Assembly (NCBI RefSeq): GCF_902167145.1
Contig: NC_050104.1
Coordinates: 13,228,001 to 13,292,000 of the forward strand
Length of the DNA stretch: 64,000 bases
Direction of reading: 5' to 3'
From: Zea mays
Taxonomy: Eukaryota; Streptophyta; Magnoliopsida; Poales; Poaceae
Part shown: positions 23,689 to 35,297 of the stretch, one piece after another
Layout: every line of letters starts with the position of its first letter
Numbering within the stretch: position 1 is the first letter of the stretch
Notes under the pieces: generated by a model
Databases searched by the model: none
What the model was told of the DNA's origin: nothing
The model's input: only the letters and a program-made list of their open reading frames with translations
Position numbers and translations under genes: made by a program

Positions 23689-25170
23689 AGCGCAAGTAAC
23701 CATGCACAGGTGACAGGTGAGGCAAATAGAAAACGTCGAAGCAACCAGCGGCAGCTGCGCTATACCTATACATGTTGGAGACGGATGTGCGTCTTTAAAT
23801 TAGCAATCTCCCTTTAATTGTACAAGTTGTCCCTTGCGAGTTGTTGTCAAATATTCAGAAAACTAAGGTGTAGCAACTCCCTTATTTTATCGGCGTGCTG
23901 TGTCACGAGTTCTGGTATCGCTTGTGCAAGGATTCTCTTGATTGGCATCTTCTATTCTGCTACTGGAATTGCGAGAAGACACGAGTTGCATGCGCTGGCT
24001 GGGCAGAGGAGGGCAGGCCAGGGCTCCTTCCAAGCTGGTATGCATAGTATTTGGCATAGTTTTTTTTTCTAAAGAGTTGTTCTAAAAATCTAGATTCTTA
24101 GCTGTCACAAGAATCTGGATATCACGAAGCTTATAGGAAGATAAAGAAGTTTGTACAGATTTCTTTCGTTGCGACAGCCTCAATAGATTATGCATTTACG
24201 TTGATTTAGATGATTTTTATGGAAATAAATCTCATAGAAATGGACTAAGAAGCAAAAGGTTTGGTGGCCAAAAGCCGATTCTCATGGCTAGAAGCCGAAA
24301 CATACCGGCCCTATATCATCTCCACCAACTAGTGCCACTTGCCAGGACGACGCTCTTGAGTTGAGGTTGAGGGGGCTAGCCACATTTGCCAGACTTTTCT
24401 CTCACCCTCTCTGTTTCTACTCACTGGATATTTAGATCCCTTCATTTTAAAGAAATTAGAATTCACTCAATAAAATAACTTATTTAGTTTAGAATTTGAC
24501 ATTCCATCACTTTCCAAAGTTCAGATATAAGTCTATCTCAAATTTATAGGAGGGAGAATGAGAAATAATTTTATACATTAGTAAAATTTATTTCTACTAT
24601 GTAACTTACATGACACTTTTCGTCACACTCCTCTAATATCTTGTTAATAATAGTATACAAATATATTTTGCATAAAACTAAATTAGCTTAATTGATAGAT
24701 ACCTAAATTATTATTTAATTTATTATTAGAATAGAATTCAATTCCAATAATCCAAACGACCCGGGTAAAAGAACAGGCGAACATGGACATCACAAGCCTG
24801 ACACTCCTACCCGGTGCAAGTGCAACGCACGTTTCACTCCTCCGCGTCTCACATGCGCCTACCGCCTACCATGATATATTCCCACGTGCCGATAGTCGAT
24901 CTCTCAAGTATCAGGAAACAAAAGAGAACATCGGCATGCCAATCGCCAGCACCACCACCTTTGCCGCCGGGGCTAAGAAAGGCAGGTCGGATTTAGCGAG
25001 AGAGAAAGGCATGGTTCAGATTTCAGGAGCAACATCAAGAGAGAGACACGGAACTAATTAAAGTTGGTTCCATTCGCATTTCCAGATTCGCTCTATGCAA
25101 ATCATATATCCGGATAAAGGAATCCAAGAACCTATCAAGCAGCAGCTGGCCAGCTGCGGCAGCAGTATTA

Positions 25171-25199
25171 TCGTCGTCGTCGTCGTCGTCGTCGTCGTC
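25171..25199 (+). repeat. (TCG)n microsatellite
   Basis: Nine to ten uninterrupted TCG units, about 0.9 kb beyond the stop codon of the MAPKK gene. Confidence 0.95.
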
Positions 25200-25339
25200 T
25201 GTTCAATCATCATCGCTCAATTATGCGGCAAGAATATCACAGAGAGCTGCTAGCAGCCTAGCGCAATTGCCAGTTCATGTGACAGCTCTGCTCTGCTACA
25301 TGGAGATTGGAGATATGTATAAAAAAAGGAGAAGTTTAA

Positions 25340-25571
25340 GGGGGTGTTTGGTTTGCCCCTACTAAAATTTAGCTCCTATCACATCGAATGTTTGAACCTC
25401 CGTTCGGGGTATTAAATGTAGTCGGATTATAAAACTAATTTCTCAGCTGAAGATTAAAAAGTGAGACGAATCTAGTACAGTTGGTTGGGTCTATATTTCA
25501 TACTCCTATTTGAAAGTCAAACGCTTGATGTGACTCGGACTAAACTTTAGTCCACAGAACCAAACACCCCC
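25340..25571. mobile_element. Tourist-like MITE, 232 bp
   Basis: Terminal inverted repeats GGGGGTGTTTGG / CCAAACACCCCC are flanked by TAA on both sides, the target duplication of the PIF/Harbinger group. It lies in the 3' flank of the MAPKK gene. An internal phrase (ATTATAAAACTAATT...GATTAA) recurs in diverged form near 61070-61110. Confidence 0.85.
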
Positions 25572-26097
25572 TAAGTTTCTAAGCAAACCTTTTTCGAACA
25601 ATGAAAATCGGTAGCAAGTGGACCTCTCTCTGTACTTGACATATGATATGATCTTTTACAAAATCATTTGTACACACCTTTTTTTTTTCTCTTTCTCGTT
25701 ATGCTATCATCGCTGGAAGTAAAAAAGAAAAGAGCATCAAACAACAGGAAGGAGAAAGAAACCTTAAATCGCAGCAGCGAGGAGCGGGTTGAGGACGACC
25801 GTGGTGATGAATTGATGATGGAGAATTGGAGATGGACACAGCACTCAAAATTGGTAGGAGACCTTAACTGCAGCAGAAGCAACCATGGATGGATGCGGAC
25901 GTCGATGATGGAGGATAGAACCCGAAATTGGCCAGCAAATTCCCTTGATACATCAGGGATCAGATCCGTGTATTGTATCCAAGGGAACGCCGGATTGATT
26001 GGAGTCCCACACTGCCTGCAGCCAAGGGAGGGAGGCCAAACTGAGACGAGATCCGTACTTTGGTCCCAACTCCCAACCCGCCGAAATGGTGGTGTGG
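25572..26097 (-). other. 3' flank of the MAPKK gene
   Basis: This stretch after the kinase stop probably includes its 3' UTR. No clear poly(A) signal was picked. Open frames here are shadows of the GC-rich gene. Confidence 0.45.
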
Positions 26098-27141
26098 TCA
26101 TGACGGGGGAGGAGCAGCGAGGGGCTGCGGGTGCGGGCCGGCGACGAAGGGGTGCTGCAGCAGCTGCGCGGCCGTGAGGCGCTTGGCCGGGTTCTTCTGC
26201 AGGCAGCAGGCGATGAACCCCCTGAACTCGCGCGAGGCGGTGGGCGGTGGCTCGGGCGGGTCGTTGTAGCAGATGGCGCACATGAGCGCGGCCCAGTCGC
26301 CCTGCCTGCCGAGGTTCTCCCCGAAGGGGAACCTGCCCAAGTAGAACTCGAGGATGCTGAGGCCGAAGCTCCAGATGTCGCCGGCGTAGCCGTCGTAGCT
26401 GCCGTCGTTGAGGTCGGTGTTGATCCGCTCGGGGCTCATGTAGGCGATGGTGCCGACGGAGGAGTTGCAGGGGTCCATGGTCTGGTTGAGGATGCGGCCG
26501 ACGCCGAAGTCGGCGATCTTGACGCGGCGCGCCGAGTCGATGAGGAGGTTGGAGGGCTTGATGTCGCGGTGCACGATGTGGCGGCGGTGGAGGTACGCGA
26601 TCCCGGACAGGACCTGGCGCGCGACGTCGGCGAGGAACGGCTCGGCGGCGATGCGGCGGCCGTCGAGCGACCCGCCGTCCATGTACTCCAGCAGGATCTG
26701 GAGCTCCCCGCCGCGCTCGTACATGCCGTGGCACCGCACCACGGCCGGGTGCTCGGCGGTGCGGAGGATGGCGATCTCGCGCGCGATCTGCCGCCGCACC
26801 GCGTCGTCGTGGTTCCCGTACAGCACCTTGAGCGCGTAGGGGCGCCCCGTGCCGCGGTGCCGCACCATCCACACCGTCCCGCCCGCGCCGCTGCCGACGC
26901 GGCGCACGCGCTCCAGCTCCGCGAGCGGGGGCGGCTGCTGCTGCTGCTGCGCCGCGGGGGCGGGCGCGGTGACGCCCGGCGGGGTGGGCCCCCCGGCGGA
27001 GGCGGCGGCTGGCGGGAGAGGGAGCGGGACGGCGAGGGAGGTGGCGACCTCGCGCTGGGGCATGGGGAGGGTGAGATCCGGGCGGCGGCGCGCGCGGCCC
27101 GGCGTGCCGGGCTGCTGGGTCGGGAGGCCGCCCGGGCGCAT
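26098..27141 (-). CDS. MKK4/5: MAP kinase kinase, plant group C (MKK4/MKK5 type)
   Basis: One intronless frame encodes 347 residues, as expected for group C plant MAPKKs, which are intronless in Arabidopsis. These dual-specificity kinases sit between MAPKKKs and MPK3/MPK6 in defence, stomatal and stress signalling. The N-terminus has a basic docking site ([12 protein letters not shown], residues 16-27) for MAP kinases and a Pro/Gln-rich linker. Kinase motifs are in order: glycine loop at 83-90 (GSGAGGTV), Lys105 in [15 protein letters not shown] at 191-199, DFG at 211-213. The activation loop has T221 and S227 in the plant T-x5-S spacing (TMDPCNS), followed by SPERINTD. The Arg-Asp catalytic pair is intact, so the kinase is probably active. 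The gene is GC-rich, giving long shadow frames on both strands. The family call is firm; the exact MKK4 versus MKK5 name is inference. Confidence 0.95.
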   Translation of the reverse strand: MRPGGLPTQQPGTPGRARRRPDLTLPMPQREVATSLAVPLPLPPAAASAGGPTPPGVTAPAPAAQQQQQPPPLAELERVRRVGSGAGGTVWMVRHRGTGRPYALKVLYGNHDDAVRRQIAREIAILRTAEHPAVVRCHGMYERGGELQILLEYMDGGSLDGRRIAAEPFLADVARQVLSGIAYLHRRHIVHRDIKPSNLLIDSARRVKIADFGVGRILNQTMDPCNSSVGTIAYMSPERINTDLNDGSYDGYAGDIWSFGLSILEFYLGRFPFGENLGRQGDWAALMCAICYNDPPEPPPTASREFRGFIACCLQKNPAKRLTAAQLLQHPFVAGPHPQPLAAPPPS

Positions 27142-29689
27142 GGCGTGGTGCGTGGGTCGCTCTGGGCGGGGCTTGGGGTGGGGAGGAGTTCGTTAGGCCG
27201 GGTGTGGTAGTAGTGATGGCGTCTGCGTGACTCCGTCTGGATTCTTCTCCTCCCCACTGCCGCTCGGGGTTTGTCGTGCGGTGCCCGTTTATTGGAGAAC
27301 AGTGCCTGATCGCTCATCAGGTTGGAGAACGGGACGGGACACCGAACGCGGAGGCCACCGGGAAGCACAAGCAATATCGAGTTCCTGTTCCTCACGAGGC
27401 GACGACCTCGCCTGACGGTGACGGCAACCCCAGCAGCTGGAGGACGAGTGGAGATGCGACGCGATGCCTCGTTGGAGACGCACCGTGGCGTGCTGACCTT
27501 CACCGTCTGCTGCTGCCGCGCCGTACCGTGATTAATGAAGCATGCTACGAATGATTTTGGGGGCACTGTCCGTCCGACTGTTCCCCATGATACAGTTTTG
27601 GTAAATAAGACCCGTACATGTAGTACCTCTTTCCCGTTCGTACACGGTCCTCCTACGTGCCTTCCTGACTTCCCAAGGATTTGGTATCCACAAAAATTGT
27701 ACCACGCTAGCGACACACGATTTATTTTTTGTTATTAATAAAGGCGTGCTCGATATCAAGGCTGATTATTATCTAGCTAATTTTTTTAAACTCCAATCAG
27801 CTCTAATGCATCCACAGAAGAGCTAATAGACGAACTGATTTTACAGCTAAAGAGTCTTCAACAAATTATTATTCAACCAGTTTGTCAACTATACATTAAT
27901 TAGCAACGCGTAACAATTAAGTAGAGAAACGTGGATAATCATGTCATCACCAAGCAACAAGCCCCCAATACACGGCGCGCGCGTGTTGATTAAAACGGTA
28001 AAAATCTCAGGTTCAAATCATCCTAGTTCAGGGAGAATCTTGCAACGCGCACCTGCAACCCAAGCCCGCTATCACCTCACGTGCTCGAAATTCGAACGAT
28101 CAGCTAAGCAGAAAGGTTGGACGACGCGACGTGTCAACACATGAAGTCTTTGGTGATCTACCTGTGATCATTGACTATAAGGCACAAAACTCTACCGAAA
28201 GAAGCTGTAAAGGTCATCGCTGCACACCTTCCAGACCACGTGCGTTAAAAGAGTTATACGCGATCACGCACCTGTGTCCAGAAAGATGGCAAAGATCAAT
28301 GAACTGAAGAACCTTTCGACCTCACCTTCCAGTTTCTTTACACGGGGATAATGGGGGATGTCTTCAGACCAGGGGTGGCAGGGTGAGTGCTAGCAAGATA
28401 AACATGAACCTGACCATGCGGTACCAGCCAGTGGCGACCCTGCGACATTCGTCGCTCTTCGGCTGCAAACTACAGAACTTCAACGAGGATGATACAAATA
28501 CACTGTACTTGGTTATTCCAATGATGACGCAAAGCCCTAAGGGCATGTTTGGGTTAAGAGGAATGAAGAGCAGATGCAACAGCTTTGGCTCCGGATTTTC
28601 TGGGACAGATCTAAGGGCTTTTTTAAACACAGGAATTTTACAGAAATAGCATAGAAATTTTACAGAAATTAGTTCAAAAACACAGAAAAAAAAGAAAGAT
28701 TCAGGAAATAATCCTTCAATACAAAAGAGCCCTAAGGTTAATCTTAGTAAGAGTTTTATATGAGTTTCATTTACATTAAATAGGTTGCTATGTAGGTGTT
28801 TCTTTACATGTAAGCGAATTTAAGAAGAGAATCTAAGGATGGTAATGGATCACGATTCAAATATTTCTTCACAATAAAGTAAGTCTCTTATTAAAATTTA
28901 GTTCAAAAATAAATATGATTGTAAAATTTAGAGCACGGTTAACAACTCTCTGAACCGTGAATATCCGTGTATTGTAGAATGAATTTTTACATAATGAATA
29001 GATATTTCATCCTAGTTTCATTTCATTATGTATGATATGACAGCTTCGAGAAGACCATAAAACTATCTACTAAAGCTGGTCTAACAAGCAGGCAAATTCT
29101 TTTAAAAAGAGCATTGCAGATACTTGTAATAAACCTTACATTAATTGACGTAATAAATTTCCTCACCCCACGGCAACATGAGTCGACGACGTCGGAACAG
29201 ATAAAGACCAATTCGCCGGTGTGCCCTAGGTGCGAGTTGTTACCTGTCACCGAGACGGCGAGACACGAAACACGAGTTCAGAGGCTGCAATGCTGCATGC
29301 CCTGGGCTTGGGGCTAACGTTAACAGACATGGACTACGATTGTTTCATTTTACCAATCCGTGGATTGCTCCAAGCAACGTCCACAAAAGAGGGTCGCTTA
29401 AATAGTACTACCAGTTTAACAGGTATCAGATTTTTCCAGACCTATGAAACCTGATATGACATGAGTAGTAATAGAGCAAGAACTGTTGCAGATAACACAA
29501 CTTATATCGACAATGCAGCAGATGCCTGCTCAGAAGTGTCGTCCTGTAAGAACCACATGAAATGATTATTAGAACCACATGATAAGGGTGACTCTTCAAA
29601 TGTTATTGCAGTGGAAGCAAATGCAGGAAACTGAACATTCAAATGACGATCAGGTAAAGCTATATGCTGAACCAACCAGTATTAGGACA
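27142..29689. other. Intergenic region upstream of the MAPKK gene
   Basis: The first 500 bp are GC-rich and probably hold the MAPKK promoter and 5' UTR on the minus strand. The rest is mixed and AT-rich with parts that look like old MITEs (for example 28545-28720). No gene with conserved motifs was found. Confidence 0.55.
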
Positions 29690-30062
29690 TGTTTGAATGC
29701 ACTAGAGCTAATAGTTAGCTGCTAAAATTAGAATAAACATCCAAACAGTCTAACTAAGGCCCTGTTCCAATCTCGCAAGATAAACTTTAGCAGCTTTTTT
29801 TTAGCTACTTTTAGTCATTTGTAATCTAAACAGGAGAGCTAATGGTGGTAATTGAAGCTAAACTTTAGCACTTCAATTCATATAGCTAAAGTTTAGCAGG
29901 AAGCTAAAGTTTATCCCGTGAGATTGAAACGGGGCCTAATAGTTCAACTATTAGCTATTTTTAGCAAATTAGCTAATAGTTAGCTAGATATTTGTTACCT
30001 AGCTAATTTCACTACCAATTTTTAGCCAACTAACTATTAGCTCTAGTGCATTCAAGCACCCC
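29690..30062. mobile_element. MITE carrying a second MITE inside it
   Basis: Inverted arms TTGAATGCACTAGAGCTAAT and its complement near 30030-30060 frame the element. A 179 bp Tourist-like MITE sits inside it, so this one is older. The exact ends and target duplication are unclear. Confidence 0.65.
29758..29936 (+). mobile_element. Tourist-like MITE, 179 bp, copy 1
   Basis: Ends GGCCCTGTTCCAATCTCGC and (reversed) GGCCCCGTTTCAATCTCACG, flanked by TAA on both sides. Contains repeated AAACTTTAGC words. Confidence 0.85.
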
Positions 30063-30200
30063 CTTAGTTAACTAAAAGGGGTTGCAGCTTTGTACATTGA
30101 TATATACATTACAAGTGAAGACTTATTTCCAAGAATATTGTATGCGTGTTAAGTAGCTTATATTTCATTTCAGATGTGCAAAGTGCAAACATGCAGTTTA

Positions 30201-30379
30201 GGCCCCGTTTCAATCTCACGGGATAAACTTTAGCTTCCTGCTAAACTTTAGCTATGTGAATTGAAGTGCTAAAGTTTAGTTTTAATTACCACCATTAGCT
30301 CTCCTGTTTAGATTACAAATGGCTAAAAGTAGCTAAAAAAAAGCTGCTAAAGTTTATCTCGCAAGATTGGAACAGGGCC
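30201..30379 (-). mobile_element. Tourist-like MITE, 179 bp, copy 2, inverted
   Basis: Same length and sequence as copy 1 but in the opposite orientation, flanked by TTA on both sides. With copy 1 it forms a large inverted repeat with a 264 bp loop. Confidence 0.85.
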
Positions 30380-30846
30380 TTAATCAAGAAATCAGTTTGT
30401 GTAGGTGCAAGTATGGGGACATGATAGAACTAAATAGCCTAGAAAACAAAAGGAAGCTTACTAAAAGCTCCAAGCAAAATAACAAGTGCTAGTCATAGTG
30501 TGTCCCATACTAATGCAAAAATAAAGTATCAGATGAAGGGCCACTATGTAGATGGATACTTTTGCCTTGGGTGCATACACCAGAATAAAATCTAGCATAA
30601 TGTCTCATTTGGGCATGCAAGCACCCAAGATTAATTGGAAGTAACAAAGCAATATTGAGAAATAAGATGTGCAGAACACTAGTGGCTGTTGTAAATCCAA
30701 CAGGTCAGTATAAATGATATGCGCTTCAACACAACAAAATAAAAGGTGAATACTGAATAGTACATATGAAAAAGTTAAAAGGTGATTATAAACCTGACAC
30801 AGTTCTCTGGATTACTTACTGTGCTATTGTGGCCTTCACTGTTATC

Positions 30847-33800
30847 TCAATCATAGCTTGGGCCATATGTGGCTACAGGTGGCCCATATGAGTATCTCCA
30901 TTGATCACATGCTGAGCATTTGTCAAGTTTAGTGCTGTTCTCTAGAGTACAAAATTTACAAGACCAAGTTGTGTACTTCGCCTTTGCAATTTTAGGTTTT
31001 GTTGTACCACAAACTTCACAGATTGGTGCCAGAGGCTGCATAGGTTCAAATTTCGCAGTGTGTTAGAGAAAAGCATGATAATAACCTTAAGTAAAATGTG
31101 TAGTAGGAAAAAAACTATGGAAGAAGTCAAGACTATATGTAAGACTAAACCACAAGTATACAACAACAGCAACAACAACAAAGCCCTTTATCCCAAGCAA
31201 GTTGGGGCAGGCTAGAGTTAAAACCCCAATAGAGTCCACAAGTATATTCCAAAAAAATGAGAAAAGTATAGTTAAGCAAGCAAATAGCCTACCCAAACGT
31301 GCTTGGGACAAAAAGGCTTTGTTGTTGTTGTTGTTGTATAGTTAAGCAAGCAAATGTGACTACAATGTAATGTTTTTTCTGGGACAAAAGAAACTTCCAA
31401 CAGCTTGCAAGGATGGAACTCTGTTGGTGATTTTGGTAGCTTATATTGAAATTTGGCTTGTGTATAGTCAAATTAAATAGAGGTGATGACCACTGACCAG
31501 TACACTAGTCTCCTAGTTAGAGCATCTCCAAGAGCTCCCCAGAAAATGACTCCTAAAAATCAGTTATAAGGGGCATATAAAAAATTATTGGGGTAGAATT
31601 TAACCATCTCTGCAACTCCAACAGTTCCCTTAAAAGTGGATATAAATATTTTAAACTAGGTCTGGTCAGTCTTGGACCCACGTTGATATGTTCTATGGCG
31701 TATTTTTTCTTCCGCGGCTTTGAAGTTTGCTCAACGACCAAAATTGCGCCGCCATCAAAGTTCGCTGATGGTAGGCGGGCAGGCATGGTCGGTGAGGGAG
31801 GACCAACGGTGAGGCCAAGTGACAACAGAGGGCTGGCCGACGATGTAGGTCTAGTAGAGGGTCGTGCGATGGTAGATGCCGGATAGCGGGGGGGCACTGC
31901 CAGCAGCGGACGGCGAGGTTGTGTGGGTGGCAGCATATTGTGTTTCTGGGAAGCCCAAAAAATTCCTCTTTTGTAGCTACAAATCAGGGAGTTTTAAGGG
32001 CTATGAAAAAGTTGGGAGCACTATAGGGAACCTGTTGGAGACACGTTTTTGTATTTTTCCAAAAAAAAACCTTGATTTAGGGGAGATTTTGGGGTAGTTC
32101 TTGGAGATGCTCTAAGTCATGAAACCTGCAGATAGAAACTCTCTCCATATATCAGAAAAGGCAGGTTTCCCAAAACTAAAGAGGCATACAGTTATCATGC
32201 AGTTCAATACTAGGCCATGTATGTTGCTATTATGAATGGAGTTATACATTACAGGAAATGCCAAACATTTTGATAGTTCAATCTACCCCTTGACTTCGAT
32301 TATCCATGATGTGACTTGCAAATTACTATAAGCTCAAGAAAAAAAAATGAGAAAATATAGGAGGAATTTGCAGTAATTACAAGAAAGGTACTAAAAACTA
32401 CATGTTAGGTGCTTGTTTGGCAGGGGCAGTAATGTTAATTCCCCCTTTCTGGCTTCATTCAAGATCTGGAGCTAACCTGCCAGACAAACACCCACACGGA
32501 CAGAGTAAATCTACAGATAGAGTTGTGGAGCTGTGGAACAGTAAAACAGAGCTGAAACTGAACTCTTGAGCTCTGCTAAACAGGCCCTAGAGCTGTACAT
32601 CCATACCCTCACCAACAGAGCTTGCTCAGAACTTATCAACAAGGACCACAATAAATACACATCTAAAGCTCAAACATGCATACTCTAATATAAACAGAAC
32701 ATTTAACTAAGATGCTACAGTGTTATCGTGTTCAACATATGCATACGTGTAAACGAAATGGATCAATTCCAAAGGTCATTTAAATGGATCAGAATGAAAA
32801 ATATCCATTTGTCCTACTATAACATATAAGAGGTTTCTCCTATAAATTTTATATAGAGTAAAAAATGAACCCTAATACATGAATAAACTCACAGTTTTGT
32901 AGTGAAATGGATTTTATTTCGGCACTATAAAACTTGCCTGGTTCAGAAGTGTGCAAGCACCACATTCCCACTTTGAACTATCAAGTGCATCACTTGTTGT
33001 CCTATCATCTCGTGCTGCTATGTGAATTCTAGAAGAAGTGCTGGGCTGTGCAGAAGTGTTGGAGCAGCTACCCTTGTCTTTTTCATCCCTTGTCAAATTT
33101 GGCGACTCTTGAAGAATAATAACATCATCCGAATCATCAATAGCAGATTGATCATGTGATCCACACCACAAATCATCATACATTCTTCTTTCAGCCGCCA
33201 TTGCAGCAGCTTGTACTGGACTAAGTGCACTCATAATTTCACTGTTTCCACCCAACTTTCTTGGTCCAGAAGGCAATAGAGCTCCATTCCTTGCCCGCTT
33301 CTGTGCAGCAGCTAACGTAGCTTGCCGCAGAGATGGTGGTGGTGGATGTACAGTAAATCCACCAACTCGCCTTCCCGTGCCATCAAACCCTTGTCCTGTT
33401 CCAGTGATACCCTTTGAAACAAGTTCTTCGCATTCCTGGCAGATTTATCATAAACAACAGAAGGATCATTATTAAAAATATGGCACCACATGAGCAAAAC
33501 CGAAATTGCATTCAAGAGCACAAAACTGAAACAAAGAAAACTACAAATGATAGAACTAGATGTACTTGGTCGCATACAAGGTACAAAGACACAACAAAGC
33601 TTACTCAAGTACAGTCAAAGTAAATTACAGATTCACTACCTCAATCTTACATGTTACCAAATACAAACTTAGTTAAGATCAATTTAGTGATTGAAACTGT
33701 GATCCTGAAACATATCAGTTGTGTTTGTTTTTGTAAGGATTTCAGCACAAGTAAAACTCCATTCCAAAGACCTTGTCAATTGCCACAACTTTCTTACAGA

Positions 33801-34850
33801 TATAGTCCAGTGTCCTCACTACATCTTCATTCTGATTTGGATTCCCTCATTTTGCGTTATTTTTTGGCAAACACAGGTAAAGGTCTTCTCCCCACTGCCC
33901 ACTCCACTCCCAACATCTCCAGAATGTACAAACCATTATTAATAGAGTTGTCAGTTCACGATAGATGTGGAGTAATAATCATATATATTGATAGAGACAA
34001 AGTTGTTCCCATTTAATTAAGTTTGGATGTTGCACAGAGAAAAAAAAAAACAAGTTCTGCATATTTTAGTTTTTTGGTAACCATAGTAGGACATCCAATC
34101 AAATAATAATCTAGGTTACATGTAGTAGAACTAAAAATCACTCTAAAATTCTAAGTGCAGCATCATCACAAATAATCTCTTGGAGACTTGGAGTAAAGAT
34201 TGTTGACATGTGAATGAATCATTCAGTCAGGGCCTCAGGGGTAAAGATTGTCTTGGAGACTTGGAGTAGCACAAAACAGAGAAATGCATTCACTTGTGCC
34301 CATGAGCACAACCATTCCACGCCAATATATACAACCACCGGTATCCCACATTGTGTAAGCAGCAGCAATAAAGCCAGAGCAGCCCACGCACCTTGCGGAG
34401 CTCGTCCCAGAGCTTGTAAAACTGCGCATCGTGGGGCCCGCGCTCGTTGTGGCAGAGCTCGTGTAGCATGGTATCGAGCACCTCCTCGTACGGGATGAAG
34501 TCATGGTCGCGGCCGGCGCGCCGTAGCCGCAGCTTGACTTCGACGCCCGCGCCGACATTGAGCCCCAGCAGCCTCGGGTTCCGCGGCCTGATCAATCACA
34601 CCCCCCGCACGCACGGGGTCCATCAATCGATCGATCGGGAGGCGTGGAGGGGGAGAAGGGAGGTTAGGGTTAGGGTTCGTGGGGACGCTTACGAAAACTC
34701 GGAGAGGACCTTGACGCGCCATTTGTGGCGGCGCATGATGGGCTGGACCTGCCTGGCAACGCGGTCGAGGGTTGCCCGCGCGGCGGTCGCGTCGGGCTTG
34801 ATCTTGAGCGCACGGACCTCCCACACCTTGTGCAGGTCACCCACCTCCAT
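30847..34850 (-). CDS. WSS1A: WLM-domain DNA-dependent metalloprotease (WSS1 type)
   Basis: Four exons, 34850-34693, 34587-34392, 33435-32938 and 31035-30847, give 346 residues with the frame kept across every join. Wss1/SPRTN-type proteases cut proteins trapped on DNA, working in the nucleus with Cdc48 and SUMO. The WLM active site HELCH at 95-99 with H105 (HExxHxxxGxH form) is complete. A likely SUMO-interacting stretch, DDVIIL, is at 221-226. Two RanBP2-type zinc fingers close the protein: W274...C276, C279, C290, C293, and W308...C310, C313, C324, C327. The first finger is encoded across the last intron, whose 5' site is GC (CAG|GCAAGT) instead of GT. Introns hold SINE and MITE copies. 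The symbol follows the Arabidopsis family; orthology is inference. Confidence 0.92.
31161..31235 (-). mobile_element. 5'-truncated Au-like SINE
   Basis: Read on the minus strand it ends in AAGGGCTTTGTTGTTGTTG..., the TTG tail of Au SINEs, preceded by a GCTTGGGATA-like block. An 11 bp duplication CCACAAGTATA flanks it (31150-31160 and 31236-31246). It lies in the last intron of the WLM gene. Confidence 0.72.
31286..31335 (+). mobile_element. 5'-truncated Au-like SINE, second copy
   Basis: A 50 bp SINE tail (AGCCTACCC...GCTTGGGACA...GGCTTTGTTG and TTG repeats) is flanked by a 20 bp direct repeat (31266-31285 and 31336-31355, core AGTTAAGCAAGCAAAT). The orientation is opposite to the copy 50 bp to its left. 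Confidence 0.75.
31517..32115. mobile_element. Non-autonomous DNA transposon, about 600 bp
   Basis: Inverted ends TTAGAGCATCTCCAAG frame a unit in the last intron of the WLM gene. The superfamily is not clear because no clean target duplication was seen. Open frames inside it show no known domain. Confidence 0.6.
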
Positions 34851-35154
34851 CGCCACCGCCCGGCGGCCGCCGAATCGCCGATTACACGCCAACACGGCGT
34901 GATTTTCAAATGGGTTGCGGGCGACTATTATCTCCAGCGACTCTCTATTTCACTCTTTATCAAACTTTCTATTTCAAAATTCTCTCTACAAACAATGTAT
35001 CAGTCTAAACACACACGGTGACGGTGTTGCTGGAGTTGGCTTAGAGACGGATACACGAGCGGGCGCGGGAAGATAGGCGACGTTTGGAGGACAGCGGGAC
35101 TGCCAGACTGGCCGCACGGTTGCGGAAGTGCAGAGCAGCATATATTTTTTTTTA
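34851..35154 (-). promoter_or_regulatory. Upstream region of the WLM metalloprotease gene
   Basis: Only about 300 bp lie between the ATG and the foldback MITE that Huck split. A likely promoter must sit here or have been displaced; I could not pick a TATA box with confidence. Confidence 0.4.
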
Positions 35155-35297
35155 TGATACTTTTAATATAAGCTTCTCCATAAAATATTTATAAGTGTTA
35201 TTATTCTTTAAAATAGTATTTTAACATCTTTTTATCATTTTAATACTATTTTGATAAAAAAGGTTATAACATTATTTTAGAGAATAATAACACTTAT
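35155..35297. mobile_element. Foldback MITE, left part (split by Huck)
   Basis: The arm TGATACTTTTAATATAAGC resumes in inverted form at 60721-60757 (…GTACCA), on the far side of the Huck-like element. TA flanks both outer ends (35153-35154 and 60758-60759). An inner inverted repeat (ATAAGTGTTATTATTCT and its complement) lies within this left part. Confidence 0.7.

Larger units (their letters stand above)
21991..25339. other. Intergenic region between the P450 and MAPKK genes
   Basis: AT-rich sequence with no supportable gene. It holds a small foldback (22531-22613, arms like TCTCTAAATTTATTAAATG), a TTA microsatellite near 23670, a TCG microsatellite at 25171-25199, and two diverged copies of a roughly 100 bp element at about 23143-23240 and 24168-24265. 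Several stretches look like old MITEs without clear ends. Confidence 0.6.

Noticed and set aside
25664..27716. Long Arg/Pro-rich minus-strand frames and a plus-strand frame overlapping the MAPKK gene
   Set aside because: They are out-of-frame readings of the kinase gene with no domain and repeat-like composition.
31553..31936. Minus-strand 127-residue frame within the WLM intron
   Set aside because: It lies inside the 600 bp non-autonomous transposon, has no domain, and the flanking exons join without it.
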